NCBI GenBank assembly: GCA_038231615.1
Contig: JBBRLA010000599.1
Coordinates: forward strand, 1 to 5,463
DNA: 5,463 nt
DNA from: JBBRLA01 sp038231615
Lineage (GTDB): Bacteria > Myxococcota_A > Polyangia > Palsa-1104 > JAEUJZ01
Reading direction: 5' to 3'
Below are positions 1 through 5,461 of this stretch, piece by piece. The translations under genes and the position numbers were made by a program. The notes under the pieces were generated by a model. The model did not search any database. It was not told the origin of the DNA and saw only the letters and a list, made by a program, of their open reading frames with translations. How positions within the stretch are numbered: the first letter of the stretch is position 1; every line of letters starts with the position of its first letter.

Positions 1-172
1 CCAGGCTCAGGTACTGGATGGCGTCGGCGTGGTAGAGGATCGAGTTGGCATGAAGGCAGAGCAGGCCGATGGCCACGCAAAGCACGGCCGCCGTGGCCGC
101 CAGCCACGGGGAGGGGCGCGGCACTGAATGCCGCCCCTGAGCCTGAGCCTGAGGATGGTGGCTGCTGTTCAT
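1..172 (-). CDS. N-terminal fragment of a membrane protein, possibly a GT-C (PMT/ArnT-like) glycosyltransferase; continues past the left edge
   Basis: Reading leftward from ATG at 172 gives 57 open codons to the window edge. The first 22 residues are polar and cytoplasm-like, with a QAQAQ stretch. A hydrophobic segment follows at about residues 23-42 (WLAATAAVLCVAIGLLCLHA), which is a plausible first membrane helix. Next comes NSILYHADAIQYLSL. An acidic residue followed by a Tyr just after the first helix is typical of the first extracytoplasmic loop of GT-C glycosyltransferases, which use lipid-linked sugars, but 57 residues cannot prove this. The start is uncertain: an in-frame ATG at 235 would add 21 residues, and neither has a strong ribosome binding site. 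The gene begins 97 nt after the metK stop, with no clear promoter or terminator between, so it may be cotranscribed with metK. It could also be an unrelated multi-pass membrane protein. Confidence 0.6.
   Translation of the reverse strand, partial: MNSSHHPQAQAQGRHSVPRPSPWLAATAAVLCVAIGLLCLHANSILYHADAIQYLSL
136..153. repeat. Hexanucleotide microsatellite, CCTGAG x3
   Basis: Three perfect tandem copies of CCTGAG. They fall in the N-terminal coding part of the left-edge membrane protein, where they encode QAQAQ on the minus strand. Copy-number change would add or remove two residues (Gln-Ala) without shifting the frame. Confidence 0.6.
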
Positions 173-269
173 CTGGAATGGCTGCTGTGGAAGGGAGGCC
201 GGGCCGGTCGTGGCTTGGTTAGCATGCCCTTGCATGGCCTGCCGACCAGCCCGGCACGTTCTGTTGTTG

Positions 270-1442
270 CTACGCCGCCTTGACCCGGGCCGCGTCCCGC
301 AGCGTCTCCGCCTTGTTGGTCTGCTCCCAGGTGAACTCCTTCTCGGAGCGCCCGAAGTGCCCGTACGCCGCGGTCATCCGGTAGATCGGCCGCAAAAGGT
401 CCAGCTCCCGCGTCAGTGCCGCCGGCCGGCAATCAAAGTTGTGCCGGATGAGCTGCTCCAGCATGTCATCGCCGACCCGCCCCGTCCCGAAGGTGGTAAC
501 GTGAATCGACACCGGCTGCGCCACGCCGATGGCATAGGCCAGTTGCACCTCGCACCGGGACGCCAGGCCCGCCGCGACAATGTTCTTGGCGATGTAGCGC
601 GCGTAATAGCACGCCGAGCGGTCCACCTTCGACGGGTCTTTGCCCGAGAAGGCCCCGCCGCCGTGCCGTCCCCAGCCGCCGTACGTGTCCACGATGATCT
701 TCCGCCCGGTCAGCCCCGAGTCGCCCATCGGCCCGCCGATGACGAAGCGCCCCGTCGGGTTGATGTAGTACTTGGTCTTGTCCAAAAGGTTCATCGGGAT
801 CACCTGCCTGACCACCTCCTCGATGATCGAGTCGCGCAGGTGCTCGTACTTCACCTCGGGCGAATGCTGGCTGGAGACGACCACCGTGTCCACGGCCACC
901 GGCTTGTTGTTCACGTAGCGCACGCTGACCTGGGACTTGCCGTCGGGGCGCAGGAAGGGCAGCTTGCCGTTCTTGCGCACCTGGGCGAGTCGGTGGGTCA
1001 GCCGGTGGGCCAGCGCGATGGGCATCGGCATCAGCTCAGGCGTGTCGTCGCTGGCGAAACCGAACATCATGCCCTGATCGCCGGCCCCCTGCTCGTCGTG
1101 GTTGTAGACGCCCCTGCCGTCCACGCCCTGGGCGATGTCCGGGGACTGTTGCTCGATGGCGGTCATCACCCCGCAGGTCTGATAGTCGAAGCCCTTGTCT
1201 GAGTGGTCGTAGCCGATGTCCTTGACGGTGGCCCGGACGATCTTGGGAATATCGACGTAGGTGCTGGTGGTGATCTCGCCGGCCACCAGGACGAACCCGG
1301 TCTTGGTCAGCGTCTCGCAGGCTACGCGGCACTTCTTGTCTTCCGCGAGGATGGCATCCAGGATCGCGTCGGAGATCTGGTCGCAAATCTTGTCCGGGTG
1401 GCCCTCGGTAACAGACTCCGACGTGAACAGGAAATTGGACAT
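270..1442 (-). CDS. metK: S-adenosylmethionine synthetase (methionine adenosyltransferase)
   Basis: This cytoplasmic enzyme makes S-adenosylmethionine from methionine and ATP, releasing phosphate and diphosphate. The product is 390 aa, normal for bacterial MetK (about 380-400), and colinear with the family. Visible signatures are GHPDK at 14-18 with the conserved active-site His15, the GAGDQG signature at 119-124 followed by MMFGFA, and the P-loop-like GGGAFSGKDPSKVDRS at 261-276. These residues bind ATP, Mg/K ions and methionine. ATG at 1442 is chosen because AAAGGAG lies 6 nt upstream (1449-1455). An in-frame TTG at 1460 would place that site inside the gene. The stop is TAG at 270-272. No truncation or missing catalytic residue is visible. 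The gene has its own candidate promoter and a structured leader, so it is probably a separate transcription unit from the acylation operon. Confidence 0.97.
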   Translation of the reverse strand: MSNFLFTSESVTEGHPDKICDQISDAILDAILAEDKKCRVACETLTKTGFVLVAGEITTSTYVDIPKIVRATVKDIGYDHSDKGFDYQTCGVMTAIEQQSPDIAQGVDGRGVYNHDEQGAGDQGMMFGFASDDTPELMPMPIALAHRLTHRLAQVRKNGKLPFLRPDGKSQVSVRYVNNKPVAVDTVVVSSQHSPEVKYEHLRDSIIEEVVRQVIPMNLLDKTKYYINPTGRFVIGGPMGDSGLTGRKIIVDTYGGWGRHGGGAFSGKDPSKVDRSACYYARYIAKNIVAAGLASRCEVQLAYAIGVAQPVSIHVTTFGTGRVGDDMLEQLIRHNFDCRPAALTRELDLLRPIYRMTAAYGHFGRSEKEFTWEQTNKAETLRDAARVKAA

Positions 1443-1448
1443 CGACAG

Positions 1449-1455
1449 CTCCTTT
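1449..1455 (-). promoter_or_regulatory. metK ribosome binding site
   Basis: AAAGGAG on the minus strand, 6 nt before the ATG at 1442. It decides the metK start in favour of MSNF over the upstream TTG at 1460. Confidence 0.85.
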
Positions 1456-1463
1456 ATCAAAAC

Positions 1464-1480
1464 GCCGATTCAAGGTCGGC
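1464..1480 (-). promoter_or_regulatory. Hairpin in the metK leader just upstream of the ribosome binding site
   Basis: On the minus strand GCCGA pairs with TCGGC across a 7-nt loop (CCTTGAA). It is followed by GTTTTG, then the AAAGGAG site. The stem is only 5 bp, so it is weak as an intrinsic terminator. It could modulate ribosome access. Its CGACCT (1473-1478) repeats the CGACCT arm of the upstream palindrome, so the two elements could compete for the same partner. Confidence 0.4.
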
Positions 1481-1504
1481 ATGCAGCTACAAGCAACGTG
1501 GGCC

Positions 1505-1518
1505 CAGGTCGCGACCTG
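1505..1518. promoter_or_regulatory. Perfect 14-bp palindrome between the metK promoter and start
   Basis: CAGGTCGCGACCTG is identical on both strands. It lies about 8-22 nt downstream of the transcription start predicted from the candidate -10 box. The position suits a repressor operator. Alternatively it acts in the RNA leader, but with no loop bases the RNA hairpin would have to open a few central pairs. No known regulator site is recognised. Confidence 0.45.
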
Positions 1519-1532
1519 AACATAAGGCTTGA

Positions 1533-1561
1533 ACTATGCAGCGACGTGTGGGGCCCGTCAA
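1533..1561 (-). promoter_or_regulatory. Candidate sigma70-type promoter for metK
   Basis: On the minus strand TTGACG (5 of 6 matches to TTGACA) is at 1556-1561 and CATAGT (4 of 6 to TATAAT) at 1533-1538, with an ideal 17-nt spacer. The predicted start near 1526 gives a leader of about 85 nt before the metK ATG. A TTGACA hexamer further upstream (1579-1584) has no -10 box at suitable spacing. Short matches occur by chance, so this is a prediction. Confidence 0.5.
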
Positions 1562-1608
1562 TCACTACCGTGCGCTTATGTCAATCTTTCTGGCGATTTT
1601 TAGCGGCA

Positions 1609-1722
1609 TCAAAAGTCGATATAGATGAAGCTGGTGTCCTCCCCGGTGGCGAAGAGCACCGCCAGCACCACGATCAGGAACAGGAAGGCCCCAAAAAGCA
1701 GGTCTTTACTCACTGTGCCCAT
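1609..1722 (-). CDS. DltX-like membrane microprotein with a C-terminal acyl-shuttle hexapeptide (FIYIDF), partner of the MBOAT protein
   Basis: This 37-residue ORF has a polar N-terminus (MGTVSKD), one hydrophobic helix at about 8-26 (LLFGAFLFLIVVLAVLFAT), an acidic GEDTS linker, and ends exactly at FIYIDF (32-37). Lys inside and acids outside predict N-in/C-out topology. Published work on the Dlt pathway shows that a Tyr in such a C-terminal hexapeptide accepts the acyl group from the MBOAT protein and hands it to a serine transferase. The motif sits on the DltX microprotein in Gram-positives and is often fused to the MBOAT C-terminus elsewhere. Tyr34 is the inferred acceptor. The ATG overlaps the end of the MBOAT gene by 13 nt in the -1 frame, so translation is probably coupled; only a weak GGA-type ribosome site precedes it. 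Alternatively it is the natural C-terminus of the MBOAT protein, separated by a frameshift or read by recoding. Confidence 0.75.
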   Translation of the reverse strand: MGTVSKDLLFGAFLFLIVVLAVLFATGEDTSFIYIDF

Positions 1723-2936
1723 GTGAACATCCGATGAAAAGCGACCAGGGCCACCTTGAGCGATGGGGCGGCGAAGAGCACCCAGCCGAAGCACACGTAG
1801 TGAAAGGTCAAGAGGATCATCAGGGCATTGCGCACCCTGCCGGGAGCGGCCGCGACATCCGGTCCCGCTCCCCGCCGTCGCTGCATGATCCGCAAAGCAG
1901 CCAGGCCGACGCCGTGCCACATCCCCCAGACCACGAAGTTCCACGAGGCGCCATGCCACAGGCCGCACAGGGCCATCACCAGGACCAGGTTGATCGTTGC
2001 CCGCAGCGGCGAGACCCTGCTGCCCCCCAGGGGAATGAAGAGGTAGTCGCGAATCCAGCTCGACAGCGACATGTGCCAGTGGCGCCAGAATTCCGAAAGG
2101 TCGCGCCTGCCGTAGGGGTGGTCGAAGTTCTCCGGCACCCGGTAGCCGAAAAGCCGCGCCGCGCCGATGGCCAGGTCGGAGTACCCGGAAAAGTCGAAGT
2201 AGATCTTCACCGCGTAGGCATACATCGCCACGAAGAGCCCCGGCCCGGTCACCTGATCGGGGGTCAGAAGGCGCACCGTAAAGGAGGTCATCGAGTCGGC
2301 CACGATGAGCTTCTTGCCCATGCCCACGATCATCCGCGAAAGGCCCTCGGCCAGATAGGTGGCACGGAAGCCCCCATGGCCCGGGGCGCCGGGCCCTTCG
2401 CTGACGAAGACCTGATAGCGTTTGATCGGCCCGGAAAGCAGCGTCGGGAAGAAGAGCGAGAAAAGAGAAAAATCGAGAAAATTCTGCCGGACGATGCGTC
2501 CCCGGCGCAGGTCATACAGGTAGTGTACGAACTCGAAGGTGAAGAAGGAGATGCCCAGGGGAATTCGCACATCCGGGACCGGCAGCGCCGGCCCGCCCAG
2601 GTCGGCCACGGTGTGCACGATCAGGCGAGCATACTTGAAGAAGCAGAGAAAAAAGACGCACAACAGGATGCCGAAGACAAAGATCCAGCGCCCGGGGTCC
2701 TTTTCCTTCCCGATGTTGTTATCCTTGTCCTCCCCCATCGGCCCGACGCGCTGCCCGATGACGAACACCGCCACCGTCAGCCCGGCGATCAACGCGGCGT
2801 GGGGGGGGTAGGCCGCGGCATAAAACCCCAGGCTGGCCAAAAGGAGCCATGGTTTTCTCAGGGCAAGCGGCACCAGCCAGTAGGCCGGCACCACCCCCGA
2901 AAGGAAGACCAGGAACGAGAAGCTGAGAAAGCTCAC
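1710..2936 (-). CDS. MBOAT-family membrane O-acyltransferase (AlgI/DltB/PatA-like)
   Basis: A 408-residue polytopic membrane protein. MBOAT proteins of this group take an acyl group from a cytoplasmic thioester donor and move it across the membrane for esterification of envelope polymers such as alginate, teichoic acid or peptidoglycan. Family marks are IPLGISFFTFEFVHYLYD (125-142), YFDFSGYSDLAIG (246-258), FWRHWHMSLSSWIRDYLFIPLGG (283-305; first conserved His region at 286-288) and GLWHGASW (325-332) with the presumed catalytic His328. The start is GTG at 2936, whose GTGA overlaps the stop of the SGNH gene by 4 nt. The protein ends soon after the last WVLF segment at ...MFTWAQ. It is shorter than many AlgI proteins and lacks the usual aromatic C-terminal hexapeptide, which is on the next ORF. 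A run of eight C on the coding strand lies at 2801-2808. The acyl donor and acceptor cannot be told from sequence. Confidence 0.93.
   Translation of the reverse strand: MSFLSFSFLVFLSGVVPAYWLVPLALRKPWLLLASLGFYAAAYPPHAALIAGLTVAVFVIGQRVGPMGEDKDNNIGKEKDPGRWIFVFGILLCVFFLCFFKYARLIVHTVADLGGPALPVPDVRIPLGISFFTFEFVHYLYDLRRGRIVRQNFLDFSLFSLFFPTLLSGPIKRYQVFVSEGPGAPGHGGFRATYLAEGLSRMIVGMGKKLIVADSMTSFTVRLLTPDQVTGPGLFVAMYAYAVKIYFDFSGYSDLAIGAARLFGYRVPENFDHPYGRRDLSEFWRHWHMSLSSWIRDYLFIPLGGSRVSPLRATINLVLVMALCGLWHGASWNFVVWGMWHGVGLAALRIMQRRRGAGPDVAAAPGRVRNALMILLTFHYVCFGWVLFAAPSLKVALVAFHRMFTWAQ
2801..2808 (-). repeat. Homopolymer tract (C8 on the coding strand) inside the MBOAT gene
   Basis: Eight consecutive G on the plus strand, read as C8 in codons 43-46 (Tyr-Pro-Pro-His) of the acyltransferase. 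A one-base slip here would truncate the protein near its N-terminus, so the tract could act as an on/off switch or be a sequencing-error hotspot. The present frame is intact. Confidence 0.6.
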
Positions 2937-4177
2937 GGCTGACCGCTCGGGGGGCCATATCTTGCAAGCAGCCGGGGGACCAGGTCCTCCGAAAGCAGCG
3001 CCGCCAGCCGCCGGTTCCCATCGGCGCTCAGGTGGTCCAGATCGGTGAAGAGCCCCGGGTCTACCTGTCCATCATAGGAACGAAAGTGTACCCCGGCGCC
3101 CGAAAAGATCGCGCCGATGGCCGTCGTGTCCTTGTGATAACCTGGGTTGTCCACCAGGGACCCGAGCAGGCCGTGGTTCTGCGGCGTAAGGAACACGAAC
3201 GAGGGCCACTCCCGCTGCCGCGCCGAAAGGAGCGCCGCAAGGCGCTGGCTGACCCGGTAGTTCATGGCCTCTGGCGAGGCGAAGGGGAGGCGATCGTAGC
3301 TGGCGGCGAAGCGATCCGCGGTCAGCCCCCGGCGCGACCAGGGCACATTGGGATCGCTGACCTCGATCTGCGCCGGCCCCGGGCGCAGGCGCAGCCGCCC
3401 GAGCGTCACCAGCAGCCGGTCCCGCAGCGCGTCCCGAGGGGGCCCGCCGAAAAGCGCCTGATCGATGCGCCGCCGCTGCTGATACAGGTAAAATCCCCGG
3501 GTCGCCCAACCGGTCAGGTGCCGCTCCACCGCGCCCGGCCCCGCGGGGACCTTCAGCGACGCACGCAGGCCGCGGCCGTCCGGATTGCCGGGAAAGAAGT
3601 CCGCCAGGCATGGATAAAGCATCGCCGGACTGGCATGGCGCCGCGAGAAGAAAATGATGTTGGTGTCCAGCACCACGAAAAGGCCCCCGCTGCCCCCGCC
3701 AGGCACCGCGGCACCCAGTTCCAGAAGCGCCCCGTACAGATCCGCCGCGTGGGCCCCGCCCCGTCCCAGGTTCCACACCCGGATGCGCTCGCCCAAAGGC
3801 CCCCCGCCCAGCCGCTGCCGCAGCTCGGGCAAGAGGAAGTCCTCTACCCGTTCCCCGGCCGGGTTGTTGGTCGCCGAGAGCACCGAGTCCCCCAGCAGCA
3901 CCACGTCCACGCCGCCGGGATCGCGGGACCGCGCCGCCGCCAGCCGGGCCAGATCGTCTTCGCGGAAGCACCCGTAGGGGTGCAGCGGGTCGCGCAGCAC
4001 CCGCGGGTCCGGGGGCAAGAAGATGCGCAACGTCACGTCCAGCAGCACCAGCAGGACCAGCGCGAACGCCAGCGGGCGCAGCGGACGCAGCCCGCCTGCG
4101 TTCTTGCTCTCGCCCCGCAGCACCACCGAGCCCAGCTCGCTCTCGGGGGCGCTGTCTTGTTCCGGTCCCGCCGCCAT
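2933..4177 (-). CDS. Membrane-anchored SGNH-family acyltransferase/esterase (AlgJ/AlgX/DltD-like role)
   Basis: A 414-residue protein with a polar N-terminus, one hydrophobic segment at about 36-54 (LAFALVLLVLLDVTLRIFL) and a large, probably extracytoplasmic domain. SGNH landmarks appear in order: VVLLGDSVL with nucleophile Ser98; NLGRGGAH (136-143) giving the block II Gly; VLDTNII with Asn173 as a likely oxyanion residue; and FTDLDHLS with Asp379 and His382 in the DxxH pattern, followed by the usual SADGNRRLA helix. In MBOAT systems the partner of this type receives the acyl group on Ser and esterifies the target polymer. I infer this from the adjacent MBOAT gene. ATG at 4177 follows the methyltransferase stop by 33 nt with only a weak ribosome site, and the stop overlaps the MBOAT start (GTGA). 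A hydrolase rather than transferase activity is possible. Subfamily assignment is open, since similarity to AlgJ or DltD is by motif and context only. Confidence 0.85.
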   Translation of the reverse strand: MAAGPEQDSAPESELGSVVLRGESKNAGGLRPLRPLAFALVLLVLLDVTLRIFLPPDPRVLRDPLHPYGCFREDDLARLAAARSRDPGGVDVVLLGDSVLSATNNPAGERVEDFLLPELRQRLGGGPLGERIRVWNLGRGGAHAADLYGALLELGAAVPGGGSGGLFVVLDTNIIFFSRRHASPAMLYPCLADFFPGNPDGRGLRASLKVPAGPGAVERHLTGWATRGFYLYQQRRRIDQALFGGPPRDALRDRLLVTLGRLRLRPGPAQIEVSDPNVPWSRRGLTADRFAASYDRLPFASPEAMNYRVSQRLAALLSARQREWPSFVFLTPQNHGLLGSLVDNPGYHKDTTAIGAIFSGAGVHFRSYDGQVDPGLFTDLDHLSADGNRRLAALLSEDLVPRLLARYGPPSGQP

Positions 4178-4210
4178 GTTCGCTTTCGGGTCTTTTGCCG
4201 TCGTGGCTTC

Positions 4211-4903
4211 TCAGCTCTCGCGGAAGTAGCTGCTGAAGCCCGCGTCGGGCTGTGGCGCCGCGATCTTGCCGGCCAGGCACCAGTAGGCCCCCGACACCTG
4301 GTACAAGAGCGCAAGGGGCAGCCGCGAGAGCATCCGGTTCAGACGAGGCCAGGGACGGAAGCCGATCACCGGCAGATGGCACACGAAGCGCGGCCCCCCG
4401 AAGCCGGCGATGGACAGCAGCTTGGTGAGGTTTCTGCGCGAGAAGCTGTAGATGTGACCCTCGGGCCCGCCATAGTAGTTCATGCGCAGCCGGCTGTAGA
4501 GGCTGTCCTCGATGGGCAGGCCGATCACCACCTGTCCCCCCGGCGCAAGGATGCGGTTGGCCTCCATGAGGAGCCGGATCGGCGCGTGTACATGTTCCAG
4601 CACATGGCTCAGCAGCACCACGTCGAAGGCGCCGTCGGGCAGCGGCAGCGGCAGGCGGTTCAGGTCGTGCAGGTCGCACGAAAGGCCCTGCTCCTTGCAG
4701 GCGGCCACGTTGCGTTCCGACACGTCGAGCCCCCTGCTGCCCGGGCCGGATCGCCGCAGATAGTAACCCGTGTTGCAGCCCAGGTCGGCGACCCGCCTGC
4801 TGTGAAGCTCATCGGCGACCAAGCTGAAGGACCCGGGCATGGGCCCGGGGCCGAAATCGCCGCCCCGGGGGACCTCTGGCATCGTCTGGGCGGGCACACT
4901 CAT
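4211..4903 (-). CDS. Class I SAM-dependent methyltransferase (Methyltransf_11/23 type), likely glycan- or glycolipid-related
   Basis: Counted from ATG at 4903 the product is 230 aa. It has a Rossmann-fold SAM-binding core: VADLGCNTGYY (38-48) is motif I, GLDVSERNVAACK (58-70) carries the acidic residue after strand 2, and FDVVLLSHVLEHVHAP (93-108) with LLMEANRILAPGGQVVIGLP (111-130) are the usual post-I motifs. HIYSFSRRNLTKLLSIAGF (150-168) is typical of methyltransferases found in polysaccharide clusters. No membrane segment is evident, so it is probably cytoplasmic. It is the first gene of the operon with the SGNH, MBOAT and microprotein genes, so its substrate may be a sugar of the polymer that is later acylated; this is inference. 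The frame stays open to 5062, but the added 53 residues run through repeat and inverted-repeat DNA and look low-complexity. ATG at 4882 is an alternative start. None has a good ribosome site. Confidence 0.88.
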   Translation of the reverse strand: MSVPAQTMPEVPRGGDFGPGPMPGSFSLVADELHSRRVADLGCNTGYYLRRSGPGSRGLDVSERNVAACKEQGLSCDLHDLNRLPLPLPDGAFDVVLLSHVLEHVHAPIRLLMEANRILAPGGQVVIGLPIEDSLYSRLRMNYYGGPEGHIYSFSRRNLTKLLSIAGFGGPRFVCHLPVIGFRPWPRLNRMLSRLPLALLYQVSGAYWCLAGKIAAPQPDAGFSSYFRES

Positions 4904-4913
4904 CACACGGTGA

Positions 4914-4942
4914 ACTCTATTCAGCCCGCCCGCGATGGTCAA
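4914..4942 (-). promoter_or_regulatory. Candidate promoter of the methyltransferase-SGNH-MBOAT-microprotein operon
   Basis: On the minus strand TTGACC (5 of 6) is at 4937-4942 and TAGAGT (4 of 6) at 4914-4919, with a 17-nt spacer. Transcription would begin around 4907, only a few nt before the ATG at 4903, so the mRNA would be almost leaderless unless ATG 4882 is used. The -35 box overlaps the left arm of the 4934-5016 inverted repeat. Prediction only. Confidence 0.45.
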
Positions 4943-5016
4943 GAAGCGAGGTGCGGAACGCAGGGCATTCCCCCTTCCCACGGAAGGGGGGGCCCTGCTG
5001 CAGTTCCCGGACCATC
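4934..5016. repeat. Large imperfect inverted repeat / strong hairpin upstream of the operon
   Basis: Nested paired blocks, outside in: GATGGTC (4934-4940) with GACCATC (5010-5016); GGAAC (4955-4959) with GTTCC (5003-5007); GCAGGGC (4960-4966) with GCCCTGC (4992-4998); and CCCCCTTCC (4970-4978) with GGAAGGGGG (4982-4990) around a CAC loop. That is 28 base pairs over 83 bp, with a 14/2-nt internal loop, a TGCA bulge and an ATT/G internal loop. No T-run follows on either strand, so it is not a standard terminator. It could be a structured RNA, a protein-binding cruciform or a small palindromic mobile element. No known family is recognised. Confidence 0.75.
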
Positions 5017-5020
5017 TGGT

Positions 5021-5336
5021 GGAGGCGGATTCCGGCGGCGGAATATCGACCGGCGATGCCACAATTGTGGCGTTAGGTAACGGAAATTTGGCTAGCGATG
5101 CCGCGGAGGCGGATTCCAGCGGCGGAAGATGGGCCAGCGATGCCGCGGAGGCGGCGTCCAGTGTCGCAATTGCGGCGTCCAGTGGCGGAAGATGGGCCAG
5201 CGATGCCGCGGCGGCGGCGTCCAGTGGCGGAATATGGGCCGGCGATGCCGCGGCGGCGGCGTCCAGTGCCGGAAATTTGGCCGGCGATGCCCCGGAGGCG
5301 GATTCCGGCGGCGGAATATGGGCCGGCGATGCCGCG
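5021..5336. repeat. 42-bp tandem repeat array with internal 21-bp periodicity
   Basis: The landmark GCGATGCC recurs at 5053, 5095, 5137, 5200, 5242, 5284 and 5326. The spacing is exactly 42 bp except for one 63-bp step. That step holds an extra 21-bp half unit (5158-5178). A degenerate first unit starts near 5021 and the last breaks off near 5336. Each unit has two 21-bp halves: one starting GCGATGCC and running through GGAGGCGG or GCGGCGGC, and one ending in GGCGGAA(T/G)ATGGGCC or a close variant. Variant modules are shuffled between copies, for example AATTGTGG at 5063 and AATTGCGG at 5168. Because 42 and 21 are multiples of three, several frames stay open across the array on both strands. 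This explains the long ORFs there, and none resembles a known protein. It looks like a minisatellite. Copies touch with no unique spacers, so it is not a CRISPR. Confidence 0.85.
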
Positions 5337-5370
5337 CTGGGTTTGGCTGCAGGAGTGGGGATGAACGGTG

Positions 5371-5390
5371 CGACCAGGCAAGGCTGGTCG
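5371..5390. repeat. Short hairpin downstream of the repeat array
   Basis: CGACCAG and CTGGTCG form a perfect 7-bp stem around the 6-nt loop GCAAGG. A purine-rich GGAGAGGAG follows on the plus strand. There is no T-run, so it is not an obvious terminator. Confidence 0.5.
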
Positions 5391-5437
5391 GAGAGGAGTG
5401 AAGAAATGCGATGACTTCATGAAACTTCGTTTGTCGT

Positions 5438-5461
5438 CCAGCGGGTGCGAAACCCGCCTGG
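5438..5461. repeat. Strong hairpin at the right edge
   Basis: CCA-GCGGGT (5438-5446) pairs with ACCCGC-TGG (5452-5461), with one bulged C at 5458 and the loop GCGAA. The inner part GCGGG/CCCGC with a 7-nt loop superficially resembles a tRNA T-arm, but the loop lacks the usual TTC and no other tRNA arms are visible. It could be part of a structured RNA or a terminator for a gene beyond the edge. Confidence 0.45.

Noticed and set aside
210..1202. 330-codon plus-strand open frame opposite metK
   Set aside because: metK is unmistakable on the other strand; this is a codon-bias shadow.
1734..2942. 402-codon plus-strand open frame opposite the MBOAT gene
   Set aside because: Antisense shadow of a convincing membrane acyltransferase; highly charged, low-complexity translation with no recognisable domain.
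4961..4998. Intrinsic terminator
   Set aside because: The hairpin is strong but no T-run follows on either strand.
4904..5062. N-terminal extension of the methyltransferase to 5062
   Set aside because: The extra 53 residues come from the repeat array and inverted repeat and lack family similarity; the methyltransferase core begins only after about residue 25 from ATG 4903.
3032..5080. 682-codon open frame on the plus strand
   Set aside because: It is antisense to the SGNH and methyltransferase genes, both of which have clear motifs. Its translation is rich in Arg, Pro, Gln and His with no domain, as expected for the antisense frame of GC-rich genes.
5021..5336. CRISPR array
   Set aside because: Units are directly adjacent with only slight variation; there are no unique spacers and no cas genes.
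4935..5414. 159-codon plus-strand ORF across the tandem repeats (repeating SDAAEADSSGGRWA-like units)
   Set aside because: The repeat length is a multiple of three, so several frames stay open. Differences between copies are mostly amino-acid changing, and no ribosome site or known family is seen.
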